DNA from: Acidimicrobiales bacterium | Lineage (GTDB): Bacteria; Actinomycetota; Acidimicrobiia; Acidimicrobiales; Acidimicrobilacustridaceae | Length of the DNA: 64,000 nt | Reading direction: 5' to 3' | Assembly: GCA_018401565.1 (NCBI GenBank) | Contig: JAGYKS010000024.1 | Span: 62,001-126,000 of the forward strand | In this document: piece after piece, positions 17,102 through 26,396 of the stretch | Numbering within the stretch: the first letter of the stretch is position 1 | How the letters are laid out: the number at the start of each line of letters is the position of its first letter | Notes under the pieces: model-generated | Databases searched by the model: none | What the model was told of the DNA's origin: nothing | The model's input: only the letters and a program-made list of their open reading frames with translations | Made by a program: the position numbers and the translations under genes

Positions 17102-18649
17102 TCAGCGGCTGTGGTCGATGAGGGCGCTGAATTCCGCCTTCAGGCAATCGGTCAGCAGGTCGGGATCGTCAATGGCCCCGTGATCGATGTGGAGCCCGAT
17201 GTTGATCACGCCTGCGTACGACAGCATCGACGCGTTGAACGCTGTGCCCCCGAGCGGTCCCATGGGATAGGTGGCCTCAATGCGGGAACCACCGATGAAG
17301 AGCTTGGTGGCAGATGCCCGCACGTTTGAGGTGGTGAAGTCCACCGACCCCACTTGCTGGCGGGCCAGACGCACGGCAACTGCTGACGGCAACAGGTTGG
17401 CCAGCGTGGCCACCATGTCTCCCAGCGCCAGCACCGGTTCGTCACGCACAGTGGTGAGCACCCTGTGGATCTGGGCAAAGCGGCGCACGGGGTTGGGCTC
17501 GCCTGCGGGGATCAGGACCCGGGTGGGAACAAAGGCGTTGCCTCCCACCACACGGTCGCGACGTACCGATACCGGCATGGCCATGCGCAGGTCGGTGACC
17601 GCAATCCCGCGTTGCCGGTGGTAGGCGCCGCATGCACCGGCCACGGCGGTCACGAACAGGTCGTTGATGGTCCCACCCAGATGGTGGGCTGCGTCTCGGG
17701 CATCGGCCAGGTCGATATCGACGGTGCGAACGGTTCGGTGCATGGAGCGGTCGGCCCACATCAGCGAGCGGGAACCGTCGGTGACCACCACCTGGCGCAC
17801 GGTGGAACGGGTGGCAGCCATCGATCGGCTTGGCCATTGGGTCGCCCGGCTGGGATGGCGGGCCAGAGCAACCACCGACGATGACGACTGGTGGGCGAGG
17901 TTGACGCCAGTGCGGGCAGTGGTGGCCACCGCTGAGGCCACCGATCCCACCGCCGATGCCACAGACTCCACCGCCGACACCGGTCTCCACCGGCTGGCAG
18001 GTGCCGTCACGTCGGCCACGGGATCGTCGGCAACGAGCGGATCATCGGCAGGGTGCGGATCATTGGCAACAGTGCGAGTGCCGGGGTCGTCAGCACCGCT
18101 GGGGTCGTCAGGACGTGGATGCCGTTCGAAATCGATGAACTGCTCCCACAGGCGGACACCGCCAACCCCGTCGGTGATGGTGTGGTGCATCTTGAGCACC
18201 AGGGCGGCCTGGCCACCGACCAGTCCGTCCACCACCCAGAACTGCCAAAGCGGCCGGGTCCGGTCGAACGGATCTGCCACCACCGTGGCGGCGAACTCGT
18301 GAAGCTGGTCGACCGATCCCGGTGGCGGGAGGGTCACCCGACGCAGGTGGTAGGCGGGGTCGGGGTCGGGGTCGTCACACCATTGTGGGGTGGCGAACGG
18401 GTTGGGGGTGTCGACCACACGCTGGCGCAGCCGGGGAGCGGCGGCCATGGCCCGCGACATGCGAGCTGACAGGCGATCCATGTCGGGTGGGCGGTCGAGC
18501 ACGGTGATGCTGCCAAAGGTGACCGACAGGACCGGGTCGCGGTCCACGGTCCACATGAGCGCCTCAACCGCACTGAGGTGTGCCCCTGCGTGCTGCACGT
18601 TGCGGGCGGGTTCCACCGTTACGGTCACCGCCCCCGGGGCCCGGGCCAC
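17102..18649 (-). CDS. Wax ester synthase/diacylglycerol acyltransferase (WS/DGAT family)
   Basis: Transfers acyl groups from acyl-CoA to diacylglycerol or long-chain alcohols to form storage triacylglycerol or wax esters. The catalytic motif HHxxxDG reads MHHTITDGVGG near residue 160, and the C-terminal domain shows GGTINDLFVTAVAG, VSVRRD and FTTSNVRAS. At 515 aa it is slightly long because of an Asp/Pro-rich insertion after about residue 185 (repeats such as ADDPVADD). The GTG start overlaps the PAP2 phosphatase gene by 25 bp. A PAP2-type phosphatase next to a DGAT fits conversion of phosphatidate to diacylglycerol and then to triacylglycerol; this link is inference. Confidence 0.87.
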   Translation of the reverse strand: MARAPGAVTVTVEPARNVQHAGAHLSAVEALMWTVDRDPVLSVTFGSITVLDRPPDMDRLSARMSRAMAAAPRLRQRVVDTPNPFATPQWCDDPDPDPAYHLRRVTLPPPGSVDQLHEFAATVVADPFDRTRPLWQFWVVDGLVGGQAALVLKMHHTITDGVGGVRLWEQFIDFERHPRPDDPSGADDPGTRTVANDPHPADDPLVADDPVADVTAPASRWRPVSAVESVASAVGSVASAVATTARTGVNLAHQSSSSVVALARHPSRATQWPSRSMAATRSTVRQVVVTDGSRSLMWADRSMHRTVRTVDIDLADARDAAHHLGGTINDLFVTAVAGACGAYHRQRGIAVTDLRMAMPVSVRRDRVVGGNAFVPTRVLIPAGEPNPVRRFAQIHRVLTTVRDEPVLALGDMVATLANLLPSAVAVRLARQQVGSVDFTTSNVRASATKLFIGGSRIEATYPMGPLGGTAFNASMLSYAGVINIGLHIDHGAIDDPDLLTDCLKAEFSALIDHSR

Positions 18650-19212
18650 ACCCGCTTGGCGATGCGACCCAACGTCAGGCCCACCGCCAGTCCGCCAACA
18701 ACATCGGAGGCGTGGTGGATGCGCACGTACACCCGGCTCGACGCCACCAGCAGCCCGAGTGCGTAATACACCGGGGCGGTGCGCCGGCCCTGGCCGAGCA
18801 GGGTGGCTGCGGTCATGGCCGATGAGGCGTGGCCCGACGGGAAACTGGTGGTGAGCGGAATGCGCAGATTGTGGGGTCGTTCGGTCTCCACCACCGGCCG
18901 CTCACGCTTGACCAGATTCTTGATGAGGCCGTTCACCAGCACCGACTCCACCCCCATGGTCACTGCCAGCCGGACGAACTCCTCGATCTCATCGTCGTTG
19001 CGTAGGGCGCGAACACCACCGATGAGCATCCAGATGAGACCGAAGTCGCCCAGTTCGGTGATGGCGTAGAAGGCCCGGTCGGCGACCGGGTTTCCCCGCA
19101 GGCGGTCGAACGCCGTGTCCACTGCGGAATCGAAGCGACGGACGGCGTCGAACTGGTCCAACAACCCTTCGCCAGCGATGCTGTCGGTGGGTTCGTCGGG
19201 TTGCGAAGACAC
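18625..19212 (-). CDS. PAP2-family phosphatase (membrane-associated)
   Basis: Acid-phosphatase/lipid-phosphatase superfamily. The three motifs are present: KNLVKRERP, FPSGHASSA and SRVYVRIHHASDVVGG. Hydrophobic stretches between them (FYAITELGDFGLIWMLIGGV, YYALGLLVASS) suggest membrane association. At 195 aa it is typical for small PAP2 proteins, which act on phosphatidate, undecaprenyl diphosphate or similar lipids. It is translated ahead of and overlapping the WS/DGAT gene, which favours a lipid phosphate substrate. Confidence 0.85.
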   Translation of the reverse strand: MSSQPDEPTDSIAGEGLLDQFDAVRRFDSAVDTAFDRLRGNPVADRAFYAITELGDFGLIWMLIGGVRALRNDDEIEEFVRLAVTMGVESVLVNGLIKNLVKRERPVVETERPHNLRIPLTTSFPSGHASSAMTAATLLGQGRRTAPVYYALGLLVASSRVYVRIHHASDVVGGLAVGLTLGRIAKRVWPGPRGR

Positions 19213-19218
19213 GGTGCG

Positions 19219-19224
19219 ATGCTA
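19219..19224 (-). promoter_or_regulatory. -10 box of the PAP2 gene (leaderless type)
   Basis: TAGCAT on the minus strand ends 6 nt before the GTG at 19212, the same box and spacing as for the LLM gene at 16570. Confidence 0.5.
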
Positions 19225-19234
19225 CCGGGACGGT

Positions 19235-19282
19235 GGATGGCCCGGTGGGTGGCCCTGTGGGTGGCCCTGTGGGTGGCCCTGT
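19235..19282 (+). repeat. 12-bp tandem repeat, four copies
   Basis: GGATGGCCCGGT followed by three exact copies of GGGTGGCCCTGT. It fills the gap between the hydrolase stop at 19290 and the PAP2 promoter. Confidence 0.9.
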
Positions 19283-19289
19283 GGCGGGT

Positions 19290-20197
19290 TTACCCGCTGA
19301 GCCCGTTGATGAACGTGGCGATGTCAGCGGCCATGGCGTCGGGATGGGTGAGCGGGCCGAAATGGCCCAGATCCCCGTAGCGGGCCAGGCGGCCGCCGTT
19401 GATGGCCCCAGCGATCCGGTCGGCGAAGTTGCCCGGGCCAAACGGCTCGGGACCGCCGCACGCGATCACGACCGGGCAGGCGACGTCGCCGAGAAACTCA
19501 AAGGTGTTGTGGGCCGCACCCATGCGGTAGGTCTCGGCTTCCACCTCGGGCCGGCAGCGCAGTCGAACCGGACCGGTGGGATCGTCGGGATCGATGGGTT
19601 CGAGTCCGTAGGCCACGTAGGCGTCCAGAACCCGGGGTCAAAGGCCGCCATCGGCGGTTTGGCGCCGTAGTTGGCCCGGGCATCGAGCGCCGAGTCGAAC
19701 CGGTCGCGTCGACGCAGGGCACCGGCAGCCAGCGGGTTGTCGTCGTTACGCTGGCGACCGAACTCCGGGGGGAACACCACCGGCTCAAAACACCACAACC
19801 CGGCGAATGTGCCGGGTCGACGGGCCTCGGCACGCAACAAGGCGGCGCCGCCCTTGGAATGGCCAACTCCGACTGGTCGCTGCAAACCCAAGGCGTCGAC
19901 CACAGCCAGGATGTCGTCGGCAAAGCCGTCCCAGTCGAGCATCACCCCGCCGGGCAGCACCGTGGCGCCATGGCCGCGCAGGTCGGGTGCCACCACCCGG
20001 GCGCTGGTGCGATCGGCCAGTGCGCCGGCAAGTGGTTGCCACACCATGCCGTGGAATCCGGTGGCGTGGGCAGCCAGCACGGTGGGCCCTGCGGGCTCGG
20101 GAGCGGCGAAGTCATGAACGGCGACCATCACGTCGTCGGTCGACGTGATCGTGGTGTGGGTGACGATCGGGCCATCAGATGCAGTAGGGGTCGCCAT
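19290..20197 (-). CDS. Alpha/beta hydrolase (one frameshift)
   Basis: Soluble alpha/beta hydrolase of about 300 aa. The oxyanion region is HATGFHGMVWQPLA, the nucleophile elbow is VGHSKGGAAL, and the C-terminal catalytic His is in DLGHFGPLTHPD. The N-terminal frame breaks after FDPG. Adding one base at the CCC at 19631-19633 (plus strand) gives FDPGVLDAYVAYGLEPIDP and joins the two halves. The substrate is unknown; epoxide hydrolases, esterases and haloperoxidase-like enzymes share this fold. No ribosome binding site is seen. Confidence 0.8.
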
Positions 20198-20225
20198 GCC
20201 GGGATTCTCCCATCCCGACGACCCC

Positions 20226-20231
20226 TAGGCT
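20226..20231 (+). promoter_or_regulatory. -10 box of the SnoaL-like gene (leaderless type)
   Basis: TAGGCT ends 7 nt before the ATG at 20239; it lies in the 41-bp gap shared with the divergent hydrolase gene. Confidence 0.5.
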
Positions 20232-20238
20232 GACCGCC

Positions 20239-20643
20239 ATGGACATCAACCCGGTCGACCTCGACGACGTCACCGCTGCCAACGACGCCTTCTACCGGGC
20301 ATTCGAGGCCGCTGACATGGACGCCATGAGCGACGTGTGGGAGCACTCTGACCGGGTCACGTGCGGTCACCCCGGGTGGGCGGTGCTTCGGGGCTGGGCT
20401 GAGGTGTCAGCCAGCTGGATGACGCTGTTTTCAGGCGGGCTGCCATTGCAGTTCATCCTGACCGACGCCCATGTCGCCGTGGCCGGGGATGCTGCATGGG
20501 TGACCGTCAACGAGAACATCCTGTCGGCCCGCTCGGGCAGCACGGTGAGCGCCATCAATGTGTTCGTCCGGGCCCGGTCGGGATGGACGATGGTGGCCCA
20601 CCATGGTTCGGGGGTTGTCGACACCATGACCGGTCGGGACTGA
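20239..20643 (+). CDS. SnoaL/NTF2-like domain protein
   Basis: A 134-aa single-domain protein of the cystatin-like SnoaL/NTF2 fold. It starts with the typical helix (AANDAFYRAFEAADMDAMSD), then the VWEHSDRVTCGHPGWAVLRG segment often seen in the SnoaL_3 subgroup, and ends in beta strands (AWVTVNENILSARSG, GWTMVAHHGSGV). Many members are of unknown function; some are isomerases or hydrolases of small hydrophobic molecules. It is transcribed divergently from the hydrolase, with 41 bp between starts. Confidence 0.8.
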   Translation: MDINPVDLDDVTAANDAFYRAFEAADMDAMSDVWEHSDRVTCGHPGWAVLRGWAEVSASWMTLFSGGLPLQFILTDAHVAVAGDAAWVTVNENILSARSGSTVSAINVFVRARSGWTMVAHHGSGVVDTMTGRD

Positions 20644-20748
20644 TCCCCACGGCGCACGTGGTGTGTCGTTCACCCGGTGGACGCAAGCATTCACCCGCTG
20701 GACACCGCCGTTCATCCGTTGTCGACGCAGACGTCAAACAGGATGGGT

Positions 20749-20754
20749 ATCTTG
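20749..20754 (+). promoter_or_regulatory. -10 box of the phosphodiesterase-like gene (leaderless type)
   Basis: TATCTT ends 6 nt before the ATG at 20761 and supports that start over upstream in-frame ATGs at 20677 and 20743. Confidence 0.5.
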
Positions 20755-20760
20755 CCATTC

Positions 20761-22311
20761 ATGACGACCGTCGACCCCACAGCCCGACCCGGCCACGACC
20801 AGCACACAGCCGACGTCCACACCGCCCGCTCTGCCTTGCTGGACCCGGCCATGGCCCACGTGGTGGACATGGTGCTGCGGGTTGATGGAGACGTCTACGA
20901 GGCGGCATCGGCCACCGGCCACATCCGATTCATCGCCCGCAACAGCGGGACCGATTGGGCTGTTGAGGTGCTCGAGGTGGTGGGGTCGGACCCCCTGGCC
21001 AATCAGGACCCATCTCATGGCACACCGTTGGTAGCCGAGCGCGCCAACCCCTACCCCGATCGCACCAACAACGCCTATCCGTTCGCCTTCGACCAGATCG
21101 TGCAACTGTTCGACAGTCCGGCGGCCCCCGATCTGGTCGCCATCCATACCGCCGGCCACAACTGGGAAGACCAGGGAGGCCACCGTGGTGAGCACGGCTC
21201 CATCGGCATCGTGCAGGCGCGGGCCCCGTTTGTGATCGCCGGAGCTGGCGTTCGCAACGTCGGCATGTTGGCCCGTTCGGCCCGACTGGTGGACATCGCC
21301 CCCACGGTGTTGGCCCTGATGGGAGCCGAGCCCGGTATCGGGGTGGCCCGCAACGGCTCGCTACGCGGGGATGCCTACCTGACCCGTCAGGACGGTGATG
21401 TGATCAGCGAGGTGATCGATCCGATGGGTACTCCGCCACGCCATGTGGTGGGGTTGCTGCTCGATGGCACCAACGCCAACGTGCTGTACGACATGGTGGC
21501 CACGGGTCAGGCGCCCAACATCGCCCGTCTCATGGACATGGGCACCACCCTGGCCCACGGCGCCATGTCGTCGTTGCCCACGGTGACGCTGGCCAACCAC
21601 ACCTCCATCCTCACGGGGTGTTACCCGGGCCATCACGGCATCTTGCACAACGCGTGGTGGGATCGGGCAGCGGGCCAGCAGGTGATCACCAACTCACCGG
21701 CCCACTGGATGACCTCCATGCAGCACCTGACTCCGGGGGTGGAGTCGCTGTACGGCGCTGTGAAGCGACATTTTCGGGAGTCGGTGGCGGTGTCGATCAA
21801 CGAACCGTGTGACCACCTCGCCGATTACTCCATCTTCGAGTTGATGCGTCGGGGCGAGTCGATCCCGTCGGCGCCCCGGGCCGATGAACTGCCTGACGCC
21901 ACCGAGCGCTTCGTGCGGCCGGTCAAGGACTACGAGGTGGCTTCACGCATCGACCACACCGCCGTCGACCAGTTCTGTGGCATCTGGAGTGGGCACTACC
22001 GGGGCACGCAGTGGCCCATTCCGCAGTTCTCGTGGGTGAACTTCACACTCACCGATGCCGCCTTCCACGAGGGTGGCCCCTACTCCGACATCGCCGCTGC
22101 CAGTGTGCACGACACCGATGCCCGGGTGGGTCGGATCCTTGCTGCCGTCGAGGCTGCCGGCGTGTTCGACCAGACGGCCTTTTTCCTCACCGCTGACCAC
22201 GGCATGGAAGAAAGCAACCCCGGATGCACAGGCAACTGGGCCGAGGCCCTCGACGACAGTGGCGTGTCGTACCGGGACGAGGGGTACTCGTTCATCTACG
22301 TGAACCCCTGA
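20761..22311 (+). CDS. Alkaline phosphatase superfamily protein (type I phosphodiesterase-like) with permuted motif order
   Basis: A 516-aa protein with all the usual metal and nucleophile elements of the superfamily, but in an unusual order. The N-terminal half carries what is normally the C-terminal part: IHTAGHNWEDQGGHRGEHGS, then APFVIAGAGV and LVDIAPTVLALMGAEPG. The second half then begins with the usual N-terminal part: VGLLLDGTNANVL, SLPTVTLANHTSILTG (nucleophile Thr), LTDAAFHEGG, and ends with FFLTADHGMEESNPG. Read circularly, this is one complete catalytic domain. No signal peptide or membrane segment is seen. The likely activity is a metal-dependent phosphodiester or phosphomonoester hydrolase; the substrate is unknown. 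Confidence 0.75.
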   Translation: MTTVDPTARPGHDQHTADVHTARSALLDPAMAHVVDMVLRVDGDVYEAASATGHIRFIARNSGTDWAVEVLEVVGSDPLANQDPSHGTPLVAERANPYPDRTNNAYPFAFDQIVQLFDSPAAPDLVAIHTAGHNWEDQGGHRGEHGSIGIVQARAPFVIAGAGVRNVGMLARSARLVDIAPTVLALMGAEPGIGVARNGSLRGDAYLTRQDGDVISEVIDPMGTPPRHVVGLLLDGTNANVLYDMVATGQAPNIARLMDMGTTLAHGAMSSLPTVTLANHTSILTGCYPGHHGILHNAWWDRAAGQQVITNSPAHWMTSMQHLTPGVESLYGAVKRHFRESVAVSINEPCDHLADYSIFELMRRGESIPSAPRADELPDATERFVRPVKDYEVASRIDHTAVDQFCGIWSGHYRGTQWPIPQFSWVNFTLTDAAFHEGGPYSDIAAASVHDTDARVGRILAAVEAAGVFDQTAFFLTADHGMEESNPGCTGNWAEALDDSGVSYRDEGYSFIYVNP

Positions 22312-22349
22312 ACTTCAGGTCAACCCTGGCCGAGCGCTGCCGTCCTGTG

Positions 22350-22397
22350 CCCAGATGCTCAGACGCCCAGACGCCCAGATGCCCTGACGACCAGACG
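22350..22397 (+). repeat. 8-bp tandem repeat, six copies
   Basis: CCCAGATG, CTCAGACG, CCCAGACG, CCCAGATG, CCCTGACG, ACCAGACG in perfect 8-bp register. The array fills the space between the phosphodiesterase-like gene and the stop of the convergent protease gene at 22400. Confidence 0.85.
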
Positions 22398-22399
22398 CG

Positions 22400-24239
22400 C
22401 TAGGGCGACGGAGGGGCGGGGGGTGAACCAACCCAACGCCACAGCATGGCGATGTGTTGGGCCCGATTGATGTTCCGTGCCGGCTCGAACAGCCCCGTAC
22501 TGCCGATGCCGGTGGTGATGCCCTGCTCAAACCCCCAGTTGGTGGACTCGTCGAACCAGACGCCCGGGGGCACATCAGGAAAGGGGTTGGTGGGGTCTGC
22601 CGGCGCCGGCCCGCCCATCTCGCGCCACAGCATGGTGATGGCCTGGGCACGGGTCAACAGTTTGTCGGGGGCAAACACACTCGGGTCGCCACCAATGCCG
22701 GTGGTGATTCCTTCCTGCGCAGCCCAGACGGCGGCATCGGTGAAATAGCGGCCTGGCGGAACGTCGGAGAAGGGATTGTCGATGGTGGGCACTGGCGATC
22801 CGGCCATGCGCCACAGCATGGTGAAGGCCTGGGCACGGTCGACACCCCGGGCGGGGAGAACGTGGATGCGGACGTCCCCGTGGTCACCCCGGTGTTCCAG
22901 GCCCAGTCCACCGCCGTGGCGTAATACGAGGGCCGGACCACATCGTCGAACGGCGCCTGCGGCCAACCCGGGGGTGCCAGGGCCAGCAGGGCCGGTGCGC
23001 TCAGGCGACCCCAGGCAACGTTCAGCGCTGGCGACACCATGGGTGACGCCGCCTGCAGGTTGGCCCGGATGGTGTCCACCCCGGGGTTGGTCGCCAGCGA
23101 CAGGTACAGCCCGATGATGCCTGCCACCAGCGGTGACGCCGAACTGGTTCCGGCGTAGGCGGTGAACGATCCCAGGCTGGACCCTGCAACCACATTGGTG
23201 CCGGCTGCGGTCACCTCGACGGTGGACCCGAAACTCGAATAGTAGGCCAGATTGTTGTCGGCACCCAGTGCTCCGACACTGACCACATCGGCAGTGGACG
23301 CCGGGTATTGGGGGACAGAGGTGGCCGCGTTGCCGGCTGCAGCCACCACCACCACACCACTCAACTTGGCGTAGGCGACGGCATCGGTGACCGCCGAACT
23401 GGGAAAAGATCCGGCCAGTGAGATGTTGACGACCTCGGCCCCATTGTCGGTGGCCCACGTGATGCCGTTGGCCACGTCACTCAGGTTGGCCGTGCCTGGT
23501 TGGCCAGGGTCAAACGCGTTGGGCCGGAACACGTTGATGGGAATGATCTCGCACAGCGGGCACGACCCCGACGCTCCGGTGCCGTTGTTGATCCCTCCTG
23601 CGGCCACCATGGCGGTCTTGGTGCCGTGCTGCAGGGGTGGAGATCGACCGTGGCTTCTGCCCCTGGATAGGTGGCAAACCCCGGCTGGACCCGGCCGGCC
23701 AGTTCGGGAACCAGATTCACGCCGGAGTCGATGATGGCGATGTCCACCGTAGGCGTGCCCAGCGTCGTGTCCCACGCATCGTCAAGCCCTACCTGCCGGG
23801 CACCCCACCACGACGGCCAGCCGGGGTCGGTGGGGGTGAACGCCGGGTACACCACGGCGTCACGCTCGACGATCGTGGCCCCGGCATCCAATGCCAGCGC
23901 AGCGCCAGCGAGCACATCACCGCTGTCCACGGTGATCACGCCGAACACCGGGTTCACCACGGTGAGGTCCACCCGGGGGTCAACCGAGGCCTTGATGGCG
24001 GCCACCGGGTCGTTCACCACCAGTCGGACCTCGCTGTCGGACGGGTTCTCAACCTGGGTGGCGGCGGTCTCCACGGCTGCTGCCCGAGGGATGCCGGTGG
24101 GCGCCGCCAGGGCGGCCACGAGGGTGACGCATGCTGCAAACGCAGCCAACGACGCCCGTCGGAGGCGTCGCGTGCGTCGCGTGCCACCCGAGTCTCCATC
24201 CCGACGGGGGCTGGCTGGGTGGCGGACGCGGTGAAACAC
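22400..24239 (-). CDS. Secreted subtilisin-like serine protease with C-terminal SLH repeats (two frameshifts)
   Basis: Peptidase S8 with export signal (RRLRRASLAAFAACVTLVAA, cut near PRAAAVE). The catalytic triad is complete: Asp in IAIIDSGVN, His in LQHGTKTAMVAAG, Ser in AGTSSASPLVAGI; the oxyanion Asn is in VAAAGNAATS. After the protease domain come about three S-layer-homology-type repeats (DVPPGRYFTDAAVWAAQEGI, TRAQAITMLWREMG), suggesting attachment to the cell surface. One missing base at 23634-23637 and one at 22849-22851 (both G runs on the plus strand) split the gene; repairing both gives one protein of ~613 aa. The GTG at 24239 is chosen because CATACT lies 6 nt upstream. A TTG at 24266 is an alternative. 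Confidence 0.85.
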
Positions 24240-24295
24240 CCTTTCAGTATGGCCGCCAGTGCCCAATTTTCATGATCGCGGCCGCAAGACGATGA

Positions 24296-24343
24296 CCTGT
24301 GGCCTGTGGCCTGTGGCTGTGGCCTGTGGCCTGTGGCCTGTGG
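24296..24343 (+). repeat. 7-bp tandem repeat (CCTGTGG), seven copies
   Basis: CCTGTGG is repeated seven times head to tail, one copy lacking its first C. It lies between the protease promoter and the mgsA stop; the repeat encodes nothing in either neighbour. Confidence 0.9.
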
Positions 24344-24365
24344 TTTGCGGGCGGACGCAACGGGG

Positions 24366-24872
24366 TCAGGTTGCTGGATGCCCCGGGTAGGTCGGCACGT
24401 CGGGCCGATAGCCCGAATGCAGCAGTGGGGACGACACCATGAAGTCGGCGCTGGCCCGGTTGGAGGCCACCGGCAGGTTCCACACCACCGCGATGCGCAG
24501 CAGGGCCTTCACGTCGGGGTCATGGGGCTGGGGCTCAAGGGGATCCCAGAAGAACACCAGGAAATCCACCAGTCCTTCGGTGATGCGCGACCCGATCTGG
24601 AGATCGCCACCCAGCGGGCCGCTGTTGAGGCATTCCACGGGCAGTCCGAGACCATCGGCCAGCATCTGGCCGGTGGTGCCAGTGGCCATGAGCTCATGTT
24701 GCGCCAGCAGGTCACGGTTGTATCCGGCCCAGGCCAGCAGATCCTGCTTGCGGTGGTCATGGGCCACCAGGGCGAAACGCCACGGGGGTGTGGATCGTCG
24801 CTCGGGGTGGCTGTGGGGGACAGGGCTGGAACCGGTTGTGAACACTCCGGAGCCGTTCGTGATGGGGTCCAT
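24366..24872 (-). CDS. mgsA: Methylglyoxal synthase
   Basis: Converts dihydroxyacetone phosphate to methylglyoxal and phosphate, a bypass of lower glycolysis that relieves sugar-phosphate build-up. The sequence is close to the family consensus: FALVAHDHRKQDLLAWAGYN, ATGTTGQMLAD, LNSGPLGGDLQIGSRITEG, FFWDPLEPQPHDPDVKALLR and VWNLPVASNRASADF. The ATG at 24872 has TACCGT 6 nt upstream and adds ~31 residues before the conserved core. In-frame starts at 24929 and 24935 would lengthen it further without support. Confidence 0.94.
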   Translation of the reverse strand: MDPITNGSGVFTTGSSPVPHSHPERRSTPPWRFALVAHDHRKQDLLAWAGYNRDLLAQHELMATGTTGQMLADGLGLPVECLNSGPLGGDLQIGSRITEGLVDFLVFFWDPLEPQPHDPDVKALLRIAVVWNLPVASNRASADFMVSSPLLHSGYRPDVPTYPGHPAT

Positions 24873-24878
24873 GTCGGC

Positions 24879-24884
24879 ACGGTA
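24879..24884 (-). promoter_or_regulatory. -10 box of mgsA (leaderless type)
   Basis: TACCGT on the minus strand ends 6 nt before the ATG at 24872; the same hexamer and spacing precede xerC. Confidence 0.45.
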
Positions 24885-24985
24885 CGGCGGCGCAGTTTCA
24901 TGGGGATTGCGCTGTGGTGACGGGGTCATGGCCACACGATGGCCATTGCCTTGCCCGGTGGGGCCCCGCCGACGACACTTGCGTC

Positions 24986-25408
24986 ATGGCCATCACACAC
25001 CTGCCCGATTCAACCCACCCGCCTGAGGCGACCCGACTGCCCGACGCCAACACTGCGGGCGCCCCGGGTCGGTTGGGTCTGGCGGCGTTCATGTTCGGCG
25101 CCGGGGTGACCCACTTCGTGGCGCCGAGCTTTTACGAGCGGATCGTGCCCACCTGGGCCGGCAACCCGAGATTTCATGTGGTGTGGAGTGGAGTGGCCGA
25201 AATGGTTGCCGGCACCATGTTGGCCGTGCCGCGCACCCGCCGCATGGGGGCGTGGCTCACCCTGATGATCCTTGTGCTGGTCTACCCGGCCAACATCCAA
25301 ATGGCCATCGATGCCGGTCGTCCCCGCAACGCTGAAGGCGTGGTGGCGTGGATTCGGCTTCCGCTGCAGTTGCCGATGATGTGGGCGGCTCTGCGTCAGA
25401 CCCGTTAG
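24986..25408 (+). CDS. DoxX-like small membrane protein
   Basis: A 140-aa protein with about four hydrophobic segments after a ~30-residue hydrophilic N-terminus. The segments GAGVTHFVAPSFYERIVPTW, GVAEMVAGTMLAVPRTRRMG and LVYPANIQMAID follow the DoxX-family pattern. Members are integral membrane proteins of poorly defined role, sometimes linked to quinone or thiosulfate redox chemistry. The ATG at 24986 has no ribosome binding site; GACACT ends 6 nt upstream and may act as a weak -10. Confidence 0.7.
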   Translation: MAITHLPDSTHPPEATRLPDANTAGAPGRLGLAAFMFGAGVTHFVAPSFYERIVPTWAGNPRFHVVWSGVAEMVAGTMLAVPRTRRMGAWLTLMILVLVYPANIQMAIDAGRPRNAEGVVAWIRLPLQLPMMWAALRQTR

Positions 25409-25434
25409 CTGGCAGGACCGCCGCAGGCCTGCAT

Positions 25435-26339
25435 TCAGTCTGATGCCCCGGTGAGGGTGTCGAGGATCTTTTTGAGTTCGTCCTGGGGACCCTCGGGCAC
25501 GATGTAGCCCTCGGTGTCACGGATGACGCCCCAGTTGTCACGCACGTCTTCCACCGTGAGGGCGGGGTTGTGGTACCCGGGGGTGAGCCCGATGAAGAAC
25601 CTCGAGATGATGCCACCGGCCGCCGAGTAGATCTCACCGGTGGTGTCGCAATCCTCAGACACCAGCCACGCCACCAGCGGGGTCACCAGCTCGGGGCTGA
25701 GTGCGTCACCGAGCGGGCCGAGCAGGTCCTCGGTCATGCGGGTCTTGGCCACCGGGGCGATGGCGTTGGCACTGATGTTGTGGCGGCGACCTTCGTTGGC
25801 AAGCACCCGGGTGAGGCCTACCAGCCCCATCTTGGCGGCGCCGTAGTTGGCCTGACCGAAGTTGCCCAGGATCCCTGAGTTCGACGAGGTGTTGACCACC
25901 CGGCCGTACCCCTTTTCCCGCATGATCTTCCATGCCGGCATGGTGACGTAGAACGCCCCCATGAGGTGCACGTCGATCACGGGCTCGAGCAGCTCGGGGT
26001 GAGGTTGTGGAAGGTCTTGTCACGCAGGATGCCGGCGTTGTTGATCACGATGTCCACGGTGCCGAACGCCTCCATGGCTGTGGCCACCACGGCCTCGCCA
26101 CCCTCGGCAGTGGCGATGGAGTCGGTGTTGGCCACGGCCTCGCCGCCCAGCGCCACGATCTCGTCCACCACATGCTGGGCCGGGCCCTTGTCGCCACCGT
26201 CGCCGGCGACCGAGCCTCCCAGGTCGTTGATCACGATACGGGCACCACGACGGGCCAGTTCCAGAGCGTGACAGCGGCCGAGGCCGCCTCCGGCGCCGGT
26301 GATGATCGCAACCTTGCCGTCGTAACCGATGTCAGCCAT
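25435..26339 (-). CDS. SDR family NAD(P)-dependent oxidoreductase, (3R)-hydroxyacyl-CoA dehydrogenase-like (one frameshift)
   Basis: The N-terminal frame has IITGAGGGLGRCHALELARR, IVINDLGGSVAG and IVINNAGILRD. The second frame has VNTSSNSGILGNFGQANYGA, catalytic YGAAK, then ISANAIAPVAKTRMTEDL. The extended VINDLGGS segment and the long C-terminus resemble the dehydrogenase part of multifunctional enzyme type 2 (HSD17B4), so a 3-hydroxyacyl-CoA or steroid substrate is likely. One missing base at the GGGG at 25996-25999 (plus strand) separates NLTP from ELLEPVIDVHLMGAF. AGGAGA precedes the ATG. It lies 57 bp downstream of the acyl-CoA ligase, probably in one transcript. Confidence 0.85.
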
Positions 26340-26396
26340 CAGAGCTTCTCCTGGAGTTGTTCGGGGGGAAATGATCGGGGATAGGGGGTTGGTGAT

